64,000 nt of DNA from Hygrophila difformis (lineage: Eukaryota > Streptophyta > Magnoliopsida > Lamiales > Acanthaceae): assembly GCA_030278955.1 (NCBI GenBank), contig JAOANR010000005.1, forward strand, positions 5,127,431 through 5,191,430. Reading direction: 5' to 3'. How positions within the stretch are numbered: position 1 is the stretch's first letter; each line of letters begins with the position of its first letter. The translations under genes and the position numbers were made by a program. Below the pieces are notes generated by a model. That model was not told the origin of the DNA. It saw only the letters and a program-made list of their open reading frames with translations, and made no database searches. Of this stretch, positions 1 to 11,310 are shown piece after piece.

Positions 1-1438
1 ACTACTGTGTAAGTGTAATGTCACTTAAACATGATGAGTTCCGAAGGGACGGGACATACTTGTAGCCTTTTCTTATTTTCAATCCGGCCACATCTTTTGC
101 CTTTTTCCACCTTTACACCAGTAATTAGCCATTAATGCACAATTTATTATTATTTTCCCATTATACTACATTTTACATAGTATATACATAGTCAGCTGTG
201 GCCTGTGGGAGTGCATTTACAAGAAAACACAATATTAATGAGATGAAACTTAATTAAATTGTTAGATTGGGGTAGTTTTTTTGTTGTTGAATTCGTGTGT
301 GCACGCACGCGCAGGGGCTCACATCTAAGTACAAACTAAGAGCAAGGCATTGAGTAAGCTGTAATTTTGAAAAGTAGAAAGTGAGAAATAAAATGATACA
401 AAGAAAAGAGATGGTGATGATATGAAATCAAATTATTTGAATAAAATTAAAGAAAACTCACTTGAATACATAATATTGTGTTGTCTGCGTCCTCCAAGCA
501 AGCTTTTCGTAAAACCCAACCAATCCTCCTCGACTGGATTTGAAAATTCGTGCATAGATGATAAAGTTGAAAAGCTAAGATTAAATGAATCAATTGAGCT
601 GTAAATAAATTTAAGTACTGCCTGCCACCGATTGTCTAAATAAATTTACTGTTAAAATGTAACTGAGATTCCAACTTTGTTGTGCATCCAACAATCATCG
701 AATCTTAACATATATTACTCTTTGTACGAAAATTAAATAAATGAATCAAAATTCTATGAATAAAATTTTGACAGAATTAGATATGACTTCAATTTGGGTT
801 CCAAAGAAGTGGAAGAAATTTTGTGGCATTAAACCTTCATAATTTACCTGTGTAACACTTACTGTGATGAGTTGTCCCTATGGAAGGGGAGGGCGAAACA
901 CGAATCAATAATCTTGATTCTCAATCGCACTCAAAGTAATTGAATATTGCCTCTTCTTTTTGGGTAATAGGTAACGCACGAACGCGCACGATCGTTGCTC
1001 TTCACCTCTTGTTCTTGAATTGAATATAATTCAAATCACCGAACAACTGAATCTAAGAGCCTTCAATAAAACGCCCTTCTTCAATTGGTAAACCGATAAA
1101 GATAGGATCTAGTGCGGCGTGGCTGCGACGGCGATGGTGAACAGGATTCAAAGGAGGCAAGAAGTGGTGCCACAGTTTTTTACTAGGAAGTCAGCTGATC
1201 ATACTCCTCCTGAAAAATACATGGGGGCTCGAAATTTTATTCTTGCTAGATCGATATATGGAAAATCCTGAGAAACAATTAACAGTTTTCTGACTGTCGT
1301 GGAATAGTAGCTGGTGTTAATAATAATGATATAACTAGAATTGTGAGGTTTCTGGATCAATGGGGAATAATAATAATAAACTACTGTGCAAGTGTTACCT
1401 CACTTAAACATGATGAGTTCCGAAGGGATGGGACATAT
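1..1438 (+). repeat. Short direct repeat pair (1-58 and 1382-1438)
   Basis: A stretch of about 57 bases beginning actactgtg and containing the run catgatgagttccgaaggga occurs at 1-58 and again at 1382-1438 with a few differences. The two copies bracket the left arm of the inverted duplication, so the segment between them may have been inserted or copied as a block. No coding function is recognised in the repeat. Confidence 0.7.
66..1148 (-). repeat. Inverted duplication, left arm
   Basis: Read on the minus strand, this block matches 3185-5010 and the equivalent part of the second segmental copy (about 54070-55880). Recognisable anchors are the tail with ggccacatcttttgcc at the left, the GC-rich alternating purine-pyrimidine run near 296-315, the patch tatggaagggg near 880, and the patch gcggcgtggctgcgacggcg near 1112. 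It lacks the extra tandem unit and the SINE present in the right arm, so it resembles the simpler ancestral form. No intact gene is seen. Confidence 0.8.
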
Positions 1439-1756
1439 CACATGTAGTACTTGTGTGAGGATCCAAATAACAGTGGTACTTAATTGGTGTACCTTCTGCT
1501 GCTTTGAGTCTGACTTTGATGAGCTGACGGAACTTCCCGATAAATGATTGCATGAAGAAGTGGTCCTGGATGATGGTTATCTATTTTCCTGAATATAAAC
1601 AGCCTCGCAAGGATAACTTGCATAAAGAGCTGCACAATTTTTACACAATTATTGATTTTCTTGAAAGCACTTAATTTTGGTGTGACGTGAGCATTTTATT
1701 TTGTTTTGCATCTAACATGGATTAGGGAAAAGAACATTCCTTGCACATTTCCGCTG
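1149..1756. other. Unassigned spacer between inverted arms
   Basis: AT-rich sequence without a credible ORF. A short stretch near 1498-1530 shares the words gagtctgactttgat and gctgacggaac with 3492-3535, so part of it derives from the same repeated locus. Nothing else is recognised. Confidence 0.5.
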
Positions 1757-1890
1757 TTTACTTTCTTTGTATGAGTACATGACTAACCCCATACAAATGT
1801 AATATCTGGGAAAAAAAAACATTTTAAAAAATTGAACTCTAAATAAATAAAAATTAAATGGCACTGTATCTGCACATTATTCTAACACAT

Positions 1891-1957
1891 ACTTTTAATG
1901 AGATTTTTTTTTTGCTAGACAGCCAATTAAGGCTAGGAAAACTTTTAATGAGATTTT
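1891..1957 (-). mobile_element. Tiny 5'-truncated retroposon with 17-bp TSD
   Basis: The 17-base word acttttaatgagatttt occurs at 1891-1907 and 1941-1957 and flanks only 33 bases (1908-1940). That insert begins with a T run on the plus strand, which is a poly(A) tail on the minus strand. The paralogous site near 53457-53475 has a single copy of the word and no insert. This is the signature of target-primed reverse transcription with extreme 5' truncation. The donor family cannot be named from so short a piece. Confidence 0.8.
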
Positions 1958-2053
1958 GGGTAAACATCAATAATTAATACAAAGTTAACTAATAGCAAAA
2001 AAAATCTAGAATTAAATAATTAATTCATCCATAACACATATGCATGTGGATTA

Positions 2054-2694
2054 TGCCATTTTGGATGTACAGTTTGTTATTTATCCGTGCAACACGACTA
2101 GAACTCCACTGTGAGCATTACAGACAGGCCACTCTTCCCCTAGAGTTCCCTTCTTTCATCCTTCTACACCCTACCATGGCCCTATAATATCTCTTGTTTT
2201 TAGCCCGATACATTGATTGTGGACAATAGCAGGGGAAATATGCCGATTGTAACAAGAGTAAGGGATGTCACTGTGATTCACTACACGAAAAAATACTGGG
2301 AGTCGCCCTCGAGAGCTTGTGCGACATGAGTTTTCGCTGTCTAGGAGGGCCATTGCAGATGCAGTACCGAGGTTGCTACAAAAGGACGAATTTTTCCACT
2401 ATTGGGCTGTCTTGGCAATGGAGTTTTTCTCTTTCTTTTTCTCGGAAAGAATGGAAGGACTGTTTTGGTTATTTAGTTGTGCCGCCCTGCTGCAGATTGA
2501 GAATTTGGATATTTCCTGATATGGCGCTACAGCTTCGCTGCTTTCACTGTAAGGGCTGGAGATGCTAGAGGTCTATTTCATTCTTCAAAACCGGTTATTG
2601 TAATCTTGGCCAAGGATATTTTGTATGGAGCTTGATGTACTGTGTTTTGCCATATTTGAATAAAATTCCATATTACGCCCAAAAAAAAAAAAAA
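2054..2694 (+). mobile_element. Poly(A)-tailed retroposon insertion
   Basis: Absent from the paralogous copy, which reads straight through gtggattaacaatac near 53569. The insert ends with an AATAAA-like signal (gaataaaatt near 2658) and 14 A residues at 2681-2694, placing it on the plus strand. It contains short overlapping ORFs (for example 2317-2568) but no reverse transcriptase, so it may be the 3' end of a LINE or a processed transcript. No clear target-site duplication is seen. Confidence 0.7.
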
Positions 2695-3059
2695 CAATAC
2701 GTTAAAAGAAAAATACAAACATGTATGCAGTATTTTTTTTTAGCAAATAGAGGAACTAATAAATTCTTCTACTTGTAAGACACGGTGAAGACATAAGAAT
2801 TTGAATAAATTTTGAATTGATTTAATACGTGAAGACACAGTTGGACGTTTTTTCTTTTTTTTTACCATCCCTACCTTTCTACCTATTTATTGTATTGATT
2901 TAATACGTGAAGAGCTAATTATTTTAACTATTAATACAAAAGATAAAAAAAAAGGAATGTATATTAATACTATTATAAATTACACTTGAAAGGACTTTCC
3001 AATTACCTCTGGGGAAAGTGTGGCATGAGCTTCCACCATCTATTTCCTAGCCTGTGATA

Positions 3060-4015
3060 AGCTGTTCAGCAAAAAAAATTACCTATGGGAAACGAAAATT
3101 TATAAATTACAAAGTAAATAAATTAAATAATAAAATGTTTAAAATTATATATACACATAAATATAGTGTTGCCTCCTCTGGTAACCCTGTTCACCATCGC
3201 CGTCTCAGGCACGCCGCACTAGATCCTATCTTTATCGGGTTACCTATTCAAGAAGGGTGTTTTATTGAAGGCTCTTATTAGATTCAGTTGTTCCGTAATT
3301 TGAATTATATATTTCTATTCAAGATCAAGAAGTAAAGAGCAACGTTCGTGCGTGTTCGTGCGTTACCTGTTACCCAGAGAGAAGAGGCAATATTCAATTA
3401 CTTGGAGTGCGACTGAGAATTAAGATTATTGAAGCGTGTTTCGCCCTTCCCTTCCATAGTGCTATCAGAGAACTTGCATGTCAGCTCAGGGATGAGTCTG
3501 ACTTTGATAGTGCTATTAGAGAGAAGCTGACGGAACACCGATGCAGTTGTTGTTTTCGATCTATTCCAACAGTGTATTACCAATCGCATAAAGAGGTACA
3601 TATTGCCATTTCGAAGAGGTTTTAGATTATTTTTTTTAGCTTTTATGGCATTATTCATCACGAAAAAATTATCTCTGGGAAACGAAAATTTATAAATTCA
3701 AAGTAAAAATAAAATAATAAAATGTTTAAAATTATATATACACTTATATACATATAAATGTTTAATTATCGCACTAGATCCTATATTTATCGGTTTACCA
3801 ATCAAAGAAGGTGTTTTATTGAAGCCTCTTAGATTAAGTTGCTCGGTGATTTGAATTATATATTTCAATTCAAGAACAAGAAGTGAAGAGCAACAATCGT
3901 GTGCGTTCGTGCGTTACCTGTTACCCAGAAAGAAGAGGCAATATTCAATTACTTGGAGTGCGATTGAGAATTAAGATTATGAAGCGTGTTTCGCCCTTCC
4001 CTTCCATAGGGATAA
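3060..4015 (+). repeat. Tandem repeated unit (about 3066-3480 and 3656-4015)
   Basis: Two units lie in tandem. Each starts near the words gggaaacgaaaatttataaatt (3088, 3678), runs through an aatgtttaaaattatata AT-rich part, the word ctagatcctat, a paired gttcgtgcgttacctgtta motif, and ends near cgcccttcccttccatag (3442-3460, 3993-4010). The first unit then continues into a longer patch to about 3620. The same pair exists in segmental copy 2 near 53960-54910. Short antisense reading frames exist but differ between units, so coding is not supported. Confidence 0.75.
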
Positions 4016-5010
4016 CTCTTCACAATCAATGTTATACAGGTAAATCATAAAGGTTTAATGCATCAAAATTTCTTACACTTCGCTTAAGCAAGGTCTCGAG
4101 TTCGAGCCTTGTGTATGCAAAAAACTGCTTTGGGAGAGGCGCCATTAATTGCCCTTGCAGATCCTCGAGGGATTAGTCTTAGGTCCAATGTGGCCTGGGG
4201 ACCCGGTTTCACCAAAAAAAAATTTTCTTACACTTCTTTGAAACCCTAATTGAAGTCATATCTAATTCTGTCAAAATATTCGCACTTTTTTTCTTCAAAG
4301 AATTTTGATTCTTTTTTTCAATTTTCTTACAAAGAATTATATATGTTCGGATTTGATGTTTGTTGGATGCACAACAATGTTGGAATCTCCATTACATTTT
4401 AGCAGTAAATTTTTTTAGACAAGTGGTGGCAGACAGTACCTAAATTTATTTACAACTCAATTGATTCATTTAATCTTAGCATCTCAAATTTATCATCTAT
4501 GCACGAAGTTTTAAATCCAGTCGAGGAGGGTTGGTTGGTTTTTAGTTTTTACCAAAGGCTTGCTTGGAGGGCGCATACAACACGATATTATGTATCCAGA
4601 TGAGTTTGCTTTAATTTTATTCAAATAATTTGATTTCATATCATTATCATCATCTCTTTTCTTTGTATAATTTTATTTCTCAATTTTTACTTTTCAAAAT
4701 TACCCCTTACTCAAAGCCTTGCTTTTAGTTTGTACTTAGATATGAGTCCCGTGCGTGTGCGTGCGCGCACGAATTCAACATCACTAAAAATCACCTCAAT
4801 TTAACAATTTAATTAAGTTTCATCTCATTAATGTTGTTTTTTTCCTTGTAAATGCACTCCCACAGGCCAAAGCTGGCTATGTATATAAGTATACTATGTA
4901 AAATCTAAAATGGGAAAATAATAATAAATTGTGCATTAATGGCTATTTTCTGGTGAAAAGGAGGAAAAAGGCAAAAGATGTGGCCAGATTGAAAATATGA
5001 AAAGGCTCAA
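3185..5010 (+). repeat. Inverted duplication, right arm
   Basis: Complementary to 66-1148. It is longer because of the extra tandem unit and the SINE. A transcript crossing both arms could form a long imperfect hairpin with a loop of about 2 kb (1149-3184). Its direct paralogue lies at about 54070-55880. Confidence 0.8.
4065..4235 (+). mobile_element. tRNA-derived SINE (5'-truncated) with TSD
   Basis: The body 4081-4219 contains a Pol III B-box-like motif gagttcgagcc at 4098-4108, a body typical of tRNA-derived SINEs, and a short A tail. It is flanked by near-identical 15-16 bp copies of aaatttcttacactt (4066-4080 and 4220-4235). The paralogue at 54961-54977 has one copy of the word and no SINE, giving a clean empty site. 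The A box expected about 35-45 bases upstream of the B box is missing, so the element is probably 5'-truncated and not transcribable. Confidence 0.85.
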
Positions 5011-5416
5011 GAACCGAAAGGCAATACTGCATACCACCACACCACCCAGCTAATTATACGTTTACTAAACTAATTATTAAATAAATTAGTAATTATAGTA
5101 TTATAGATTTATAGCACCTTTCTCTTCTGCACATTTATTTACTGGGATATAGTTTAGTCTATTTACTTAAATTTTATACTATAAATAAAAATTACACAAC
5201 CACATATACTAGATATTACCATTACACAAAACTAAACCAAAAAGAGTTATTAGTGAAAGAATTTTCTCGTGTAATTTGTACTGAGCCCTTAAGTTCTCGA
5301 AGTTTGTCAAGTTGAGATTTTTTTAAAATAAAAATTCCAAATAAAATTGATTAGAATGTTAACTTATGGGATTTTTTTTTACGATTTAATTTTCTCAAAA
5401 GAAGTGCAAATAAAAT

Positions 5417-5690
5417 TAGTGACAATCATCACCCTTGAAGATAGTTCAAATCCTTTGATTCACGAATGCACAAAGCATATTGACATTGATTATTACATTT
5501 TGATTAATTTACTTTCTTCCACTTACATAATACTACTTCATACCACATAACACTAGGAGACATATTTACTAAATCATTACCTGTTAACAAGTTTTCCATA
5601 CCTTTTTGTTCAAGTTGAATCTAGTGTCTCCCCAAGTTCTACTCCAAGTTCAACTTTGAGGGATGTTAGAATATACTTTCTTCGTTTTTT
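5417..5690 (+). pseudogene. Ty1/copia relic: RNase H end, PPT and LTR start (copy 1)
   Basis: The frame around 5455-5500 encodes a degenerate form of the copia C-terminal signature (residues HECTKHIDIDYY), and 5550-5590 encodes the downstream DIFTKSLP motif that closes copia RNase H. After an apparent stop comes a purine-rich tract and then tgttagaatatac (from about 5664), the usual start of a copia LTR. The rest of the element is absent. Both segmental copies carry the same relic, so it predates the duplication. Confidence 0.75.
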
Positions 5691-6195
5691 TTTTGTTTTT
5701 TTTTTAATTGGTACATTCGTAAATGTGCTACTATTCACATAAATACTTTAACTTAAAATTTTATCATAATTATACAAGTTAAAATATAGCCAATTAGAAT
5801 CTTGTTAGATTCGTCTCAATTTGTTAGTTTTTAAATATCGAACTTTTAAAAAAATTTACTTGTGCCGAACTTGAATTATTAATAGTTCAAAATGTTCATT
5901 GGACTGCACGTTGGATTGGTCCAGATCAATTGAAAAAATAGAGAAGTATTGGTGTAAGGTAAAAAAATCTCACTCGAGAAAAAATAAATAATCACCATAT
6001 TGTGAAATTAGACCATAAGACAGTTGCAACATAAAAATGTAATAATATTAAATTTTGAATTTGATGGATAGAATTTGAAATGTCACAAATAAATTGAATC
6101 CATATCCAGATATTCATTTGGATTTCATGCTAACGACCTTCAAAAAACGAGAGGCATGTCTGAGTGGTTGTTTGATAAGCCATACGAAATAGGGC

Positions 6196-6385
6196 TTATC
6201 TGATTAGTGTGTTTTTAAAATGCAAATAATTAGGATTGTAGTATTTTTTTATAGTGGTTAAATTGATTATTTGCATTTTTAAAATTCAATAATAAAATAA
6301 TAAATTTTCTTTCAATTTATACAAATACCCTCTAAATTATTACTAATATTTAAACGTTAAAAATAATTGAGTTTAACAATGGGCT
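6196..6385. other. AT-rich flank with small hairpin
   Basis: No gene. The words tttttaaaatgcaaataatt (about 6211-6230) and gattatttgcatttttaaaat (about 6264-6284) are inverted copies and could form a 17-20 bp stem, as in a very small MITE remnant. The end of this stretch (6372-6385) is the left copy of the 14-bp repeat that flanks the pararetrovirus block. Confidence 0.5.
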
Positions 6386-6401
6386 TTTAAAGAGAGGGAC
6401 T
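6386..6401 (-). other. Left terminal stub of the pararetrovirus block and gypsy A TSD
   Basis: Gypsy element A is inserted after gggac (6397-6401), which recurs at 19588-19592. If element A is removed, this 16-base stub joins 19593 and so belongs to the same older block as the pararetrovirus leader. It starts right after the flanking word gtttaacaatgggc. Confidence 0.55.
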
Positions 6402-7895
6402 GTAACACCCCCATTTTCCCTAAAGGTACATCGGAAGCACAGTGCGGGAAGAATGGGCCGATGTTACCGCCACGCATTCCGGGCCGTCCGGAATACGCTA
6501 CGGCTAGCTGGCATACTTGCATACAATCAGAGTTTGATGTATATGCTACCTACTTTCTGGATAAGTTAACATATAATGCACGTATAAGCTTTTAATGCTA
6601 TAACAAGTATAAAATAAGTTTAGTAAATTGATTTGGTTAACATAACTCAAACGGAGGAATAGATTTCGCGAATACGCGTAATGATAATATTGGGATAAAC
6701 CCATGGAGATTTCATTTAATAAAAGGGACATTTTTATATATATAAAAAGAATAAAATAGTTCATTACTCACACATATAAATATAATCGTTCGTCACACAT
6801 TAAAATATGAGGCGTATAAATTACAGGAACGGTGGAAACTTTAAAAATATACGTCCTCGCTTTATTAACACACATATGCCAAGTTTGTTTCACTCCATTA
6901 AGGAAATTTAAAATATTATACATAACTCGCACTCAAATTTGAAATATTCGGAATAAACCCAAACCGTGCCCGATGCGTGAAATGTTTACTGATCTTCACA
7001 AATATCCAAACCTGAGAGTGAACATGAAAAGGGTAGAGTCAGCGAAAAACAATCGCTGAGTAAGGAGACCCTTACTCCCGGAGGAGGTCGAGTTACAGAA
7101 ATAATTTAAATAACATTTACGGAATAAGGCATGCTTAAACGAGGATAATTTATACATATACGAAATATTACTCTAAATCCCGGGAACAGATAATATAACA
7201 ATATGCGTTACCGAGAAATTATTATCTCGGCCACCGTGATGTGCAGGTTCCCCGCCGTAGGGCCCAATTCGCACATACACTTAAGGGTGTGGGGAGGTAA
7301 GAAATTTCCTCAACCCACTGTGAGATAAGGTAATGGCATCGGGCTGAATAACCCCAGTGGTCCCCGCGTGGCTAAAATATGCACAACAAACGAGGGAGTT
7401 GGACAGCAGCGACCCACACACAGTCCCACCCCCGTAACAATGCGCGCTCAAAAATCCGTAGGATTTTGAGAATAGTTGCAACAGATATTAGGCACAATAA
7501 AAAGATAGCATACCAATATTCTAAAAACGGTAGGGAGCAATAAGCATAAATTTAAAATATAATAAAGCGGTATTTAAAAATTTATGCTTAACCTAAAATA
7601 ATTTGGCTTTACTCCAAAGAGTAAAAATCTACTTACAGTTACCGTGGGCATGATGGACAAGATACGCGCACGGGCAACGAGCAGATAACCTTTTCCCGCT
7701 ACTTGACTAGCAAGTACTAATACGAATTTAGCATGTTATAATAATATTTAGAGGAAATAATAACTAAAAAAAATTATGATTATAAATATATTTTATACTA
7801 CCTTGGCCCAAGATGATAGACTAGTATCGCAATTCTGCTGCTTTATTCGGAGTACTGCAACGGACTAACTATCTATGACCCTTTTTTTTGTATTT

Positions 7896-7938
<43 letters not shown>

Positions 7939-9835
7939 GAGTGTTTCTTTAAAATTTTGAAAGAGATGAACGTATGGGGTAAGCAGGAAGCATTGAAATA
8001 GGCATCAGTAGGGAGAAAGCAGATCTGAAGAGAGATGCAAGTGAAGAAAAGAAAAATATGGAAGCTGTATATTTATATAGGAAGCTGTCACCACTCTCAT
8101 CTGTATTTCTAGTCAAAAATATCATCTAGGCCGCCCAACCCCTACTCTCATTTTTTTCAATCTTTTTGTCTCAGTCTCCCATTTCGCCTCAGTCCACACC
8201 AAATTTCTCTGCACCCCCTAATATTTCTTTTCAACCTTCTCTGTCTCCACTACAATTTTCAAACTTCTCTGCGCCTCCCTCTACGATTTTCCTTTTCTGG
8301 CGGCAGCTGGCGGCGGCGGCGGATGGAGACAGGCAGCGGCGGCCTCCTTCTTCTCTATCTCTTTCCATTTTATTTTTATTTTTTTATTTTGATGGGTGTT
8401 TGATTTTGGGGATTTGAAGAGTTGTGGTTGGAGAGAGGATGGAGATTCGGTAGTGGTGGTGGTGGAATGGAAGGCAGAGGTGGTGGAGATGGTGGTTGCC
8501 GTGGTGGTGTTGGAGGATCTGTGGTGGTGTTGCGGCGGTTCGGGGGTAGATGCGGCGGCAGGAGGATGGGTTCGGTGGCGATGGTGTCTGGGGAAGGAGA
8601 TGGCCGCGGTGGCTAGGTGGCGGCCTTGCGGGATGGAAATAGGAGGGATGGTGGAGGTTGCTGTGGCCGGACTCCGGCGGTGGCGAGTTGGAGTCGAAGA
8701 GGAGATGGTGGCGCCGGTTGCACGGCGGCAGCGAGGAGAGGGCTGTTGGGCGGTGATGGCGATGCGGCTGAGCTCGGCGGCGGCGCGGCGGTAGCAGGGC
8801 TTCGCCTTCCTCTTCCTCTTCTCTCCTTTCTCTTTTTTTCTATTTTTTGGTGGAGGAGGGCGGCGGCTGTAGAGTGGAGGTGGCGGTGACAGGTTCGTGG
8901 AGGGTTGGGGATGGCCGGACATGGTTGCGGGAATGGAGAGGATGGCCGCGGTGGCGAGAGGGTGGTGGCCGGCGATGGTGGCAGTAGGTTGGTGATGGCG
9001 AGATGAGGGCGGAGGTGGTTGTGGCCGGTCTCCGTCGGTGGCGAGGGTTTCCGGCGGTGGTGAGAGGGCCGGAATGGAGTGGGGGACGGGAAGATGGCTC
9101 GAGATCCGGATTTTTGGGCTTAACGGAGGTGTTGGCCGGAGATGGTGGGCGGCCGGAGGTTCGCCGGAATCTCACCGGCGGCGAGAGCGGCGCCGGAGAC
9201 TGGGGGCGGTGGCAGTAGATTTTTTTTAGGGTTAGGGTTTGGTTTAGGGTTTGGGCTAGGGTTTGGATTGGGCCTATTTGGTTTGTGTTTTGGGCTTTTA
9301 TTTTTGTTCTCTTCTTTTACTTGTTAGGTCATACAGTTTACTGGCCCAATTTTATCCAATCAACTAATTAATCTAAACTATGGACTTAATAATTCTTAAC
9401 ACTTAAAATTTAAACTTACGGATTTAATGGAATTAATTTTATTTATTAATTTGGCACGAATAATCAAATAATTAAAGACTCCGAATCCTTAATTTGGGAT
9501 AATTGGTACTTAAGTAGTACTTAAGTAGTTGGACAAAATATAATTTTTCAACACTTGAATGGATTAATATTTTTAATTCATTGATACGGGCTTAAATTTA
9601 TTATTTAATTAATGCTTAATAATATTAAACCCGATATTTATAAATTAATGGTCCTAGCCAACTTGTTTGAATTAACTATGTAGAAGACAAATTAAATAAT
9701 CATCTTCCAATGTTTTTACAGAAGTCATTTATATATATTTATATATATTTTTGAGCTAGTTAAAAATTAAAATTGATTATTTGTTAATTAAAATTTAATT
9801 AATTTTTTTTTATTTAAATTTTACTGAGTGTTATA
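6402..9835 (-). repeat. Gypsy A 3' LTR (left)
   Basis: 3434 bp. On the plus strand it starts tgtaacacccccatt and ends gagtgttata. It matches the right LTR throughout apart from the hAT, a short duplication and about 2 substitutions per 100 bases over the first few hundred bases by eye. It contains a (TA)n run at about 7899-7935, a GC-rich low-complexity part at 8280-9220, and telomere-like TTTAGGG words at 9227-9270. Confidence 0.93.
7897..7936. repeat. (TA)n microsatellite in gypsy A LTR
   Basis: An alternating TA run of about 36 bases. The matching site in the other LTR (about 16514-16540) is shorter, so it has changed length since insertion. Confidence 0.9.
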
Positions 9836-9848
9836 GTCTACCCTCCTT
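9836..9848 (-). promoter_or_regulatory. Gypsy A polypurine tract
   Basis: On the minus strand AAGGAGGGTAGAC lies immediately upstream of the 3' LTR. The identical tract precedes the 3' LTR of element B (32827-32839). It would prime plus-strand DNA synthesis. Confidence 0.85.
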
Positions 9849-9954
9849 AAAATAACACTTCGTCCTCGAAGCCACATAATATTGTCATTTAAAAATTTTG
9901 CATTATAATAAGTAGTTCAATACACTAATGTATCTTCTTACATAGTACACCAAG

Positions 9955-11310
9955 TTATTCTTGGTCTCTAATCTCGTCGAACAATTCAGGGTATTTTTCC
10001 TTTATGTCAGCTTCTACCTCCCAAGTTGCATCTCTCTCGTCATGCCTTGACCAATGCACCTTTACCATCCGGATCGATTTCTGCCTAGTGGTTCGTTCCT
10101 TTGAATCCAAGATTCGCACGGGGAGCTCTTCATATGTTAAGTTCTCATCCAATTCGATTATTTCGGGTATCACTTCCCTCCTTGGGTCATGATGATATTC
10201 ATTGAGTTGGGATACGTGAAACACGTTATGAACTCTGGATAATTCTTCTGGTAGGGCCAATCTATACGCCAATGGTCCAACTCTAGCAGTGATTTCAAAA
10301 GGTCCAATATATCTTGGACTCAATTTTCCGCGCTTGCCAAATCTCATTACACCTTTCATGGGAGATACTTTAAGAAGGATCTTATCCCCTATTTTAAATT
10401 CGCCAATTCTTCTATGCTTGTCAGCATACATTTTTTGTCTATCTTGTGCCACCTTAATCCGTTGTTGGACCTTTTCGACTATTTTTCTTGACTCTTCGAT
10501 CATCTGAGGTCCAACTTGGATTGGATCGTTCTTCTCGAACCAACATAGAGAGCTGCGACACTTTCTCCCGTACATAGCTTCAAACGGTGCCATTCCAATG
10601 CTCGCGTGATAACTATTGTTGTACGAGTACTCTACCAGTGCCAAATGTTTTTCCCAGCTACCACCAAACTCCAGGACACGTGATCTCAACATGTCCTCAA
10701 GTGTTTGAATAGTTCTCTCTGTTTGTCCATCAGTAGTCGGATGAAAAGCCGTGCTTAAGTTAAGCTTCGTACCGAGTGCCTCTTGAAGCTTTGTCCAGAA
10801 GTTTGAAGTAAATCTTCCATTACGTTCTGACACTATGTCCAGTGGAACTCCGTGTCTCCTTACCACATTCTCCACATAGGCCTTTGCTAACTGTTCCATA
10901 CTCCACTTTTCTCGCATGGGTATAAAGATAGCAGCCTTGGTTAATCTGTCAACAATAACCCAAATTTTATCATATCCCGACGGCGTCCTCGGCAGTCCTG
11001 AGACAAAGTCCATCGAGATACTATCCCATTTCCACATTGGGATCTCCAACGGTTTGACCAATCCGATGGGTTTCTTCCTTTCTACTTTAACCTTCTGACA
11101 AATAGGGCATTGCTCAACAAAATTTGCTACTTCCTTTTTCATTCGAGGCCACCAGAAATGTTCCTTTAGATCCTTGTACAATTTATCACCTCCCGGATGA
11201 ACTGAGTATGGCGTCTCATGCCTTTCTTCTAAAATCTTTCTTTTTAACTCGGCACATGCTTGTGGTATGCACCATCGTCCCCGAAATTTGATACACCCAT
11301 CTGCTTCAAT
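9955..11310 (-). pseudogene. Gypsy A integrase with chromodomain-like tail
   Basis: Integrase inserts the cDNA into the host chromosome. Visible parts in order: the HHCC zinc-binding region (residues HPGGDKL, then FVEQCPICQ), the catalytic core, a GPY/F-type region (RYIGPFEI) and a C-terminal chromodomain-like tail with TWEVEADIKEKYPELF, the type used by plant chromoviruses to target heterochromatin. One in-frame stop separates it from RNase H near 11310. The core motif that is normally SDRD reads SERN here, so the second catalytic Asp is lost; the Glu in GQTERTIQ remains. The protein is therefore inactive even if the stop were read through. Confidence 0.88.

Larger units (their letters stand above)
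1757..6195 (+). repeat. Segmental duplication, copy 1
   Basis: This block is repeated in direct orientation at about 53324-57576. Identity is high and collinear except for insertions private to one copy: here a 33-bp retroposon stub (1908-1940), a poly(A) retroposon (2054-2693) and a SINE (4081-4219). The homology starts near ttactttctttgta and stops after the words gtttgataagccata near 6195, where the two copies diverge. It contains the tandem units at 3060-4015 and the copia relic at 5417-5690. Confidence 0.9.

Noticed and set aside
3398..3661. Antisense 87-codon frame as a conserved host gene
   Set aside because: The tandem and inverted copies do not keep the frame, so purifying selection is not supported.
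5347..5550. 67-codon frame conserved in both segmental copies as a small gene
   Set aside because: Its centre matches the copia RNase H terminal motif and it is followed by a PPT and LTR start; it is a retrotransposon relic.
9227..9275. Interstitial telomere array
   Set aside because: Only a few imperfect TTTAGGG-like words, present in both LTRs, so it is LTR sequence and not a chromosome end or fusion.
8166..9327. Long overlapping Pro/Gly/Trp-rich reading frames in the gypsy LTRs (also 16770-19150, 24404-25640, 33294-34530)
   Set aside because: They lie in GC-rich low-complexity U3 sequence, occur in several frames at once, and differ between the two LTRs of one element by frame-changing indels.
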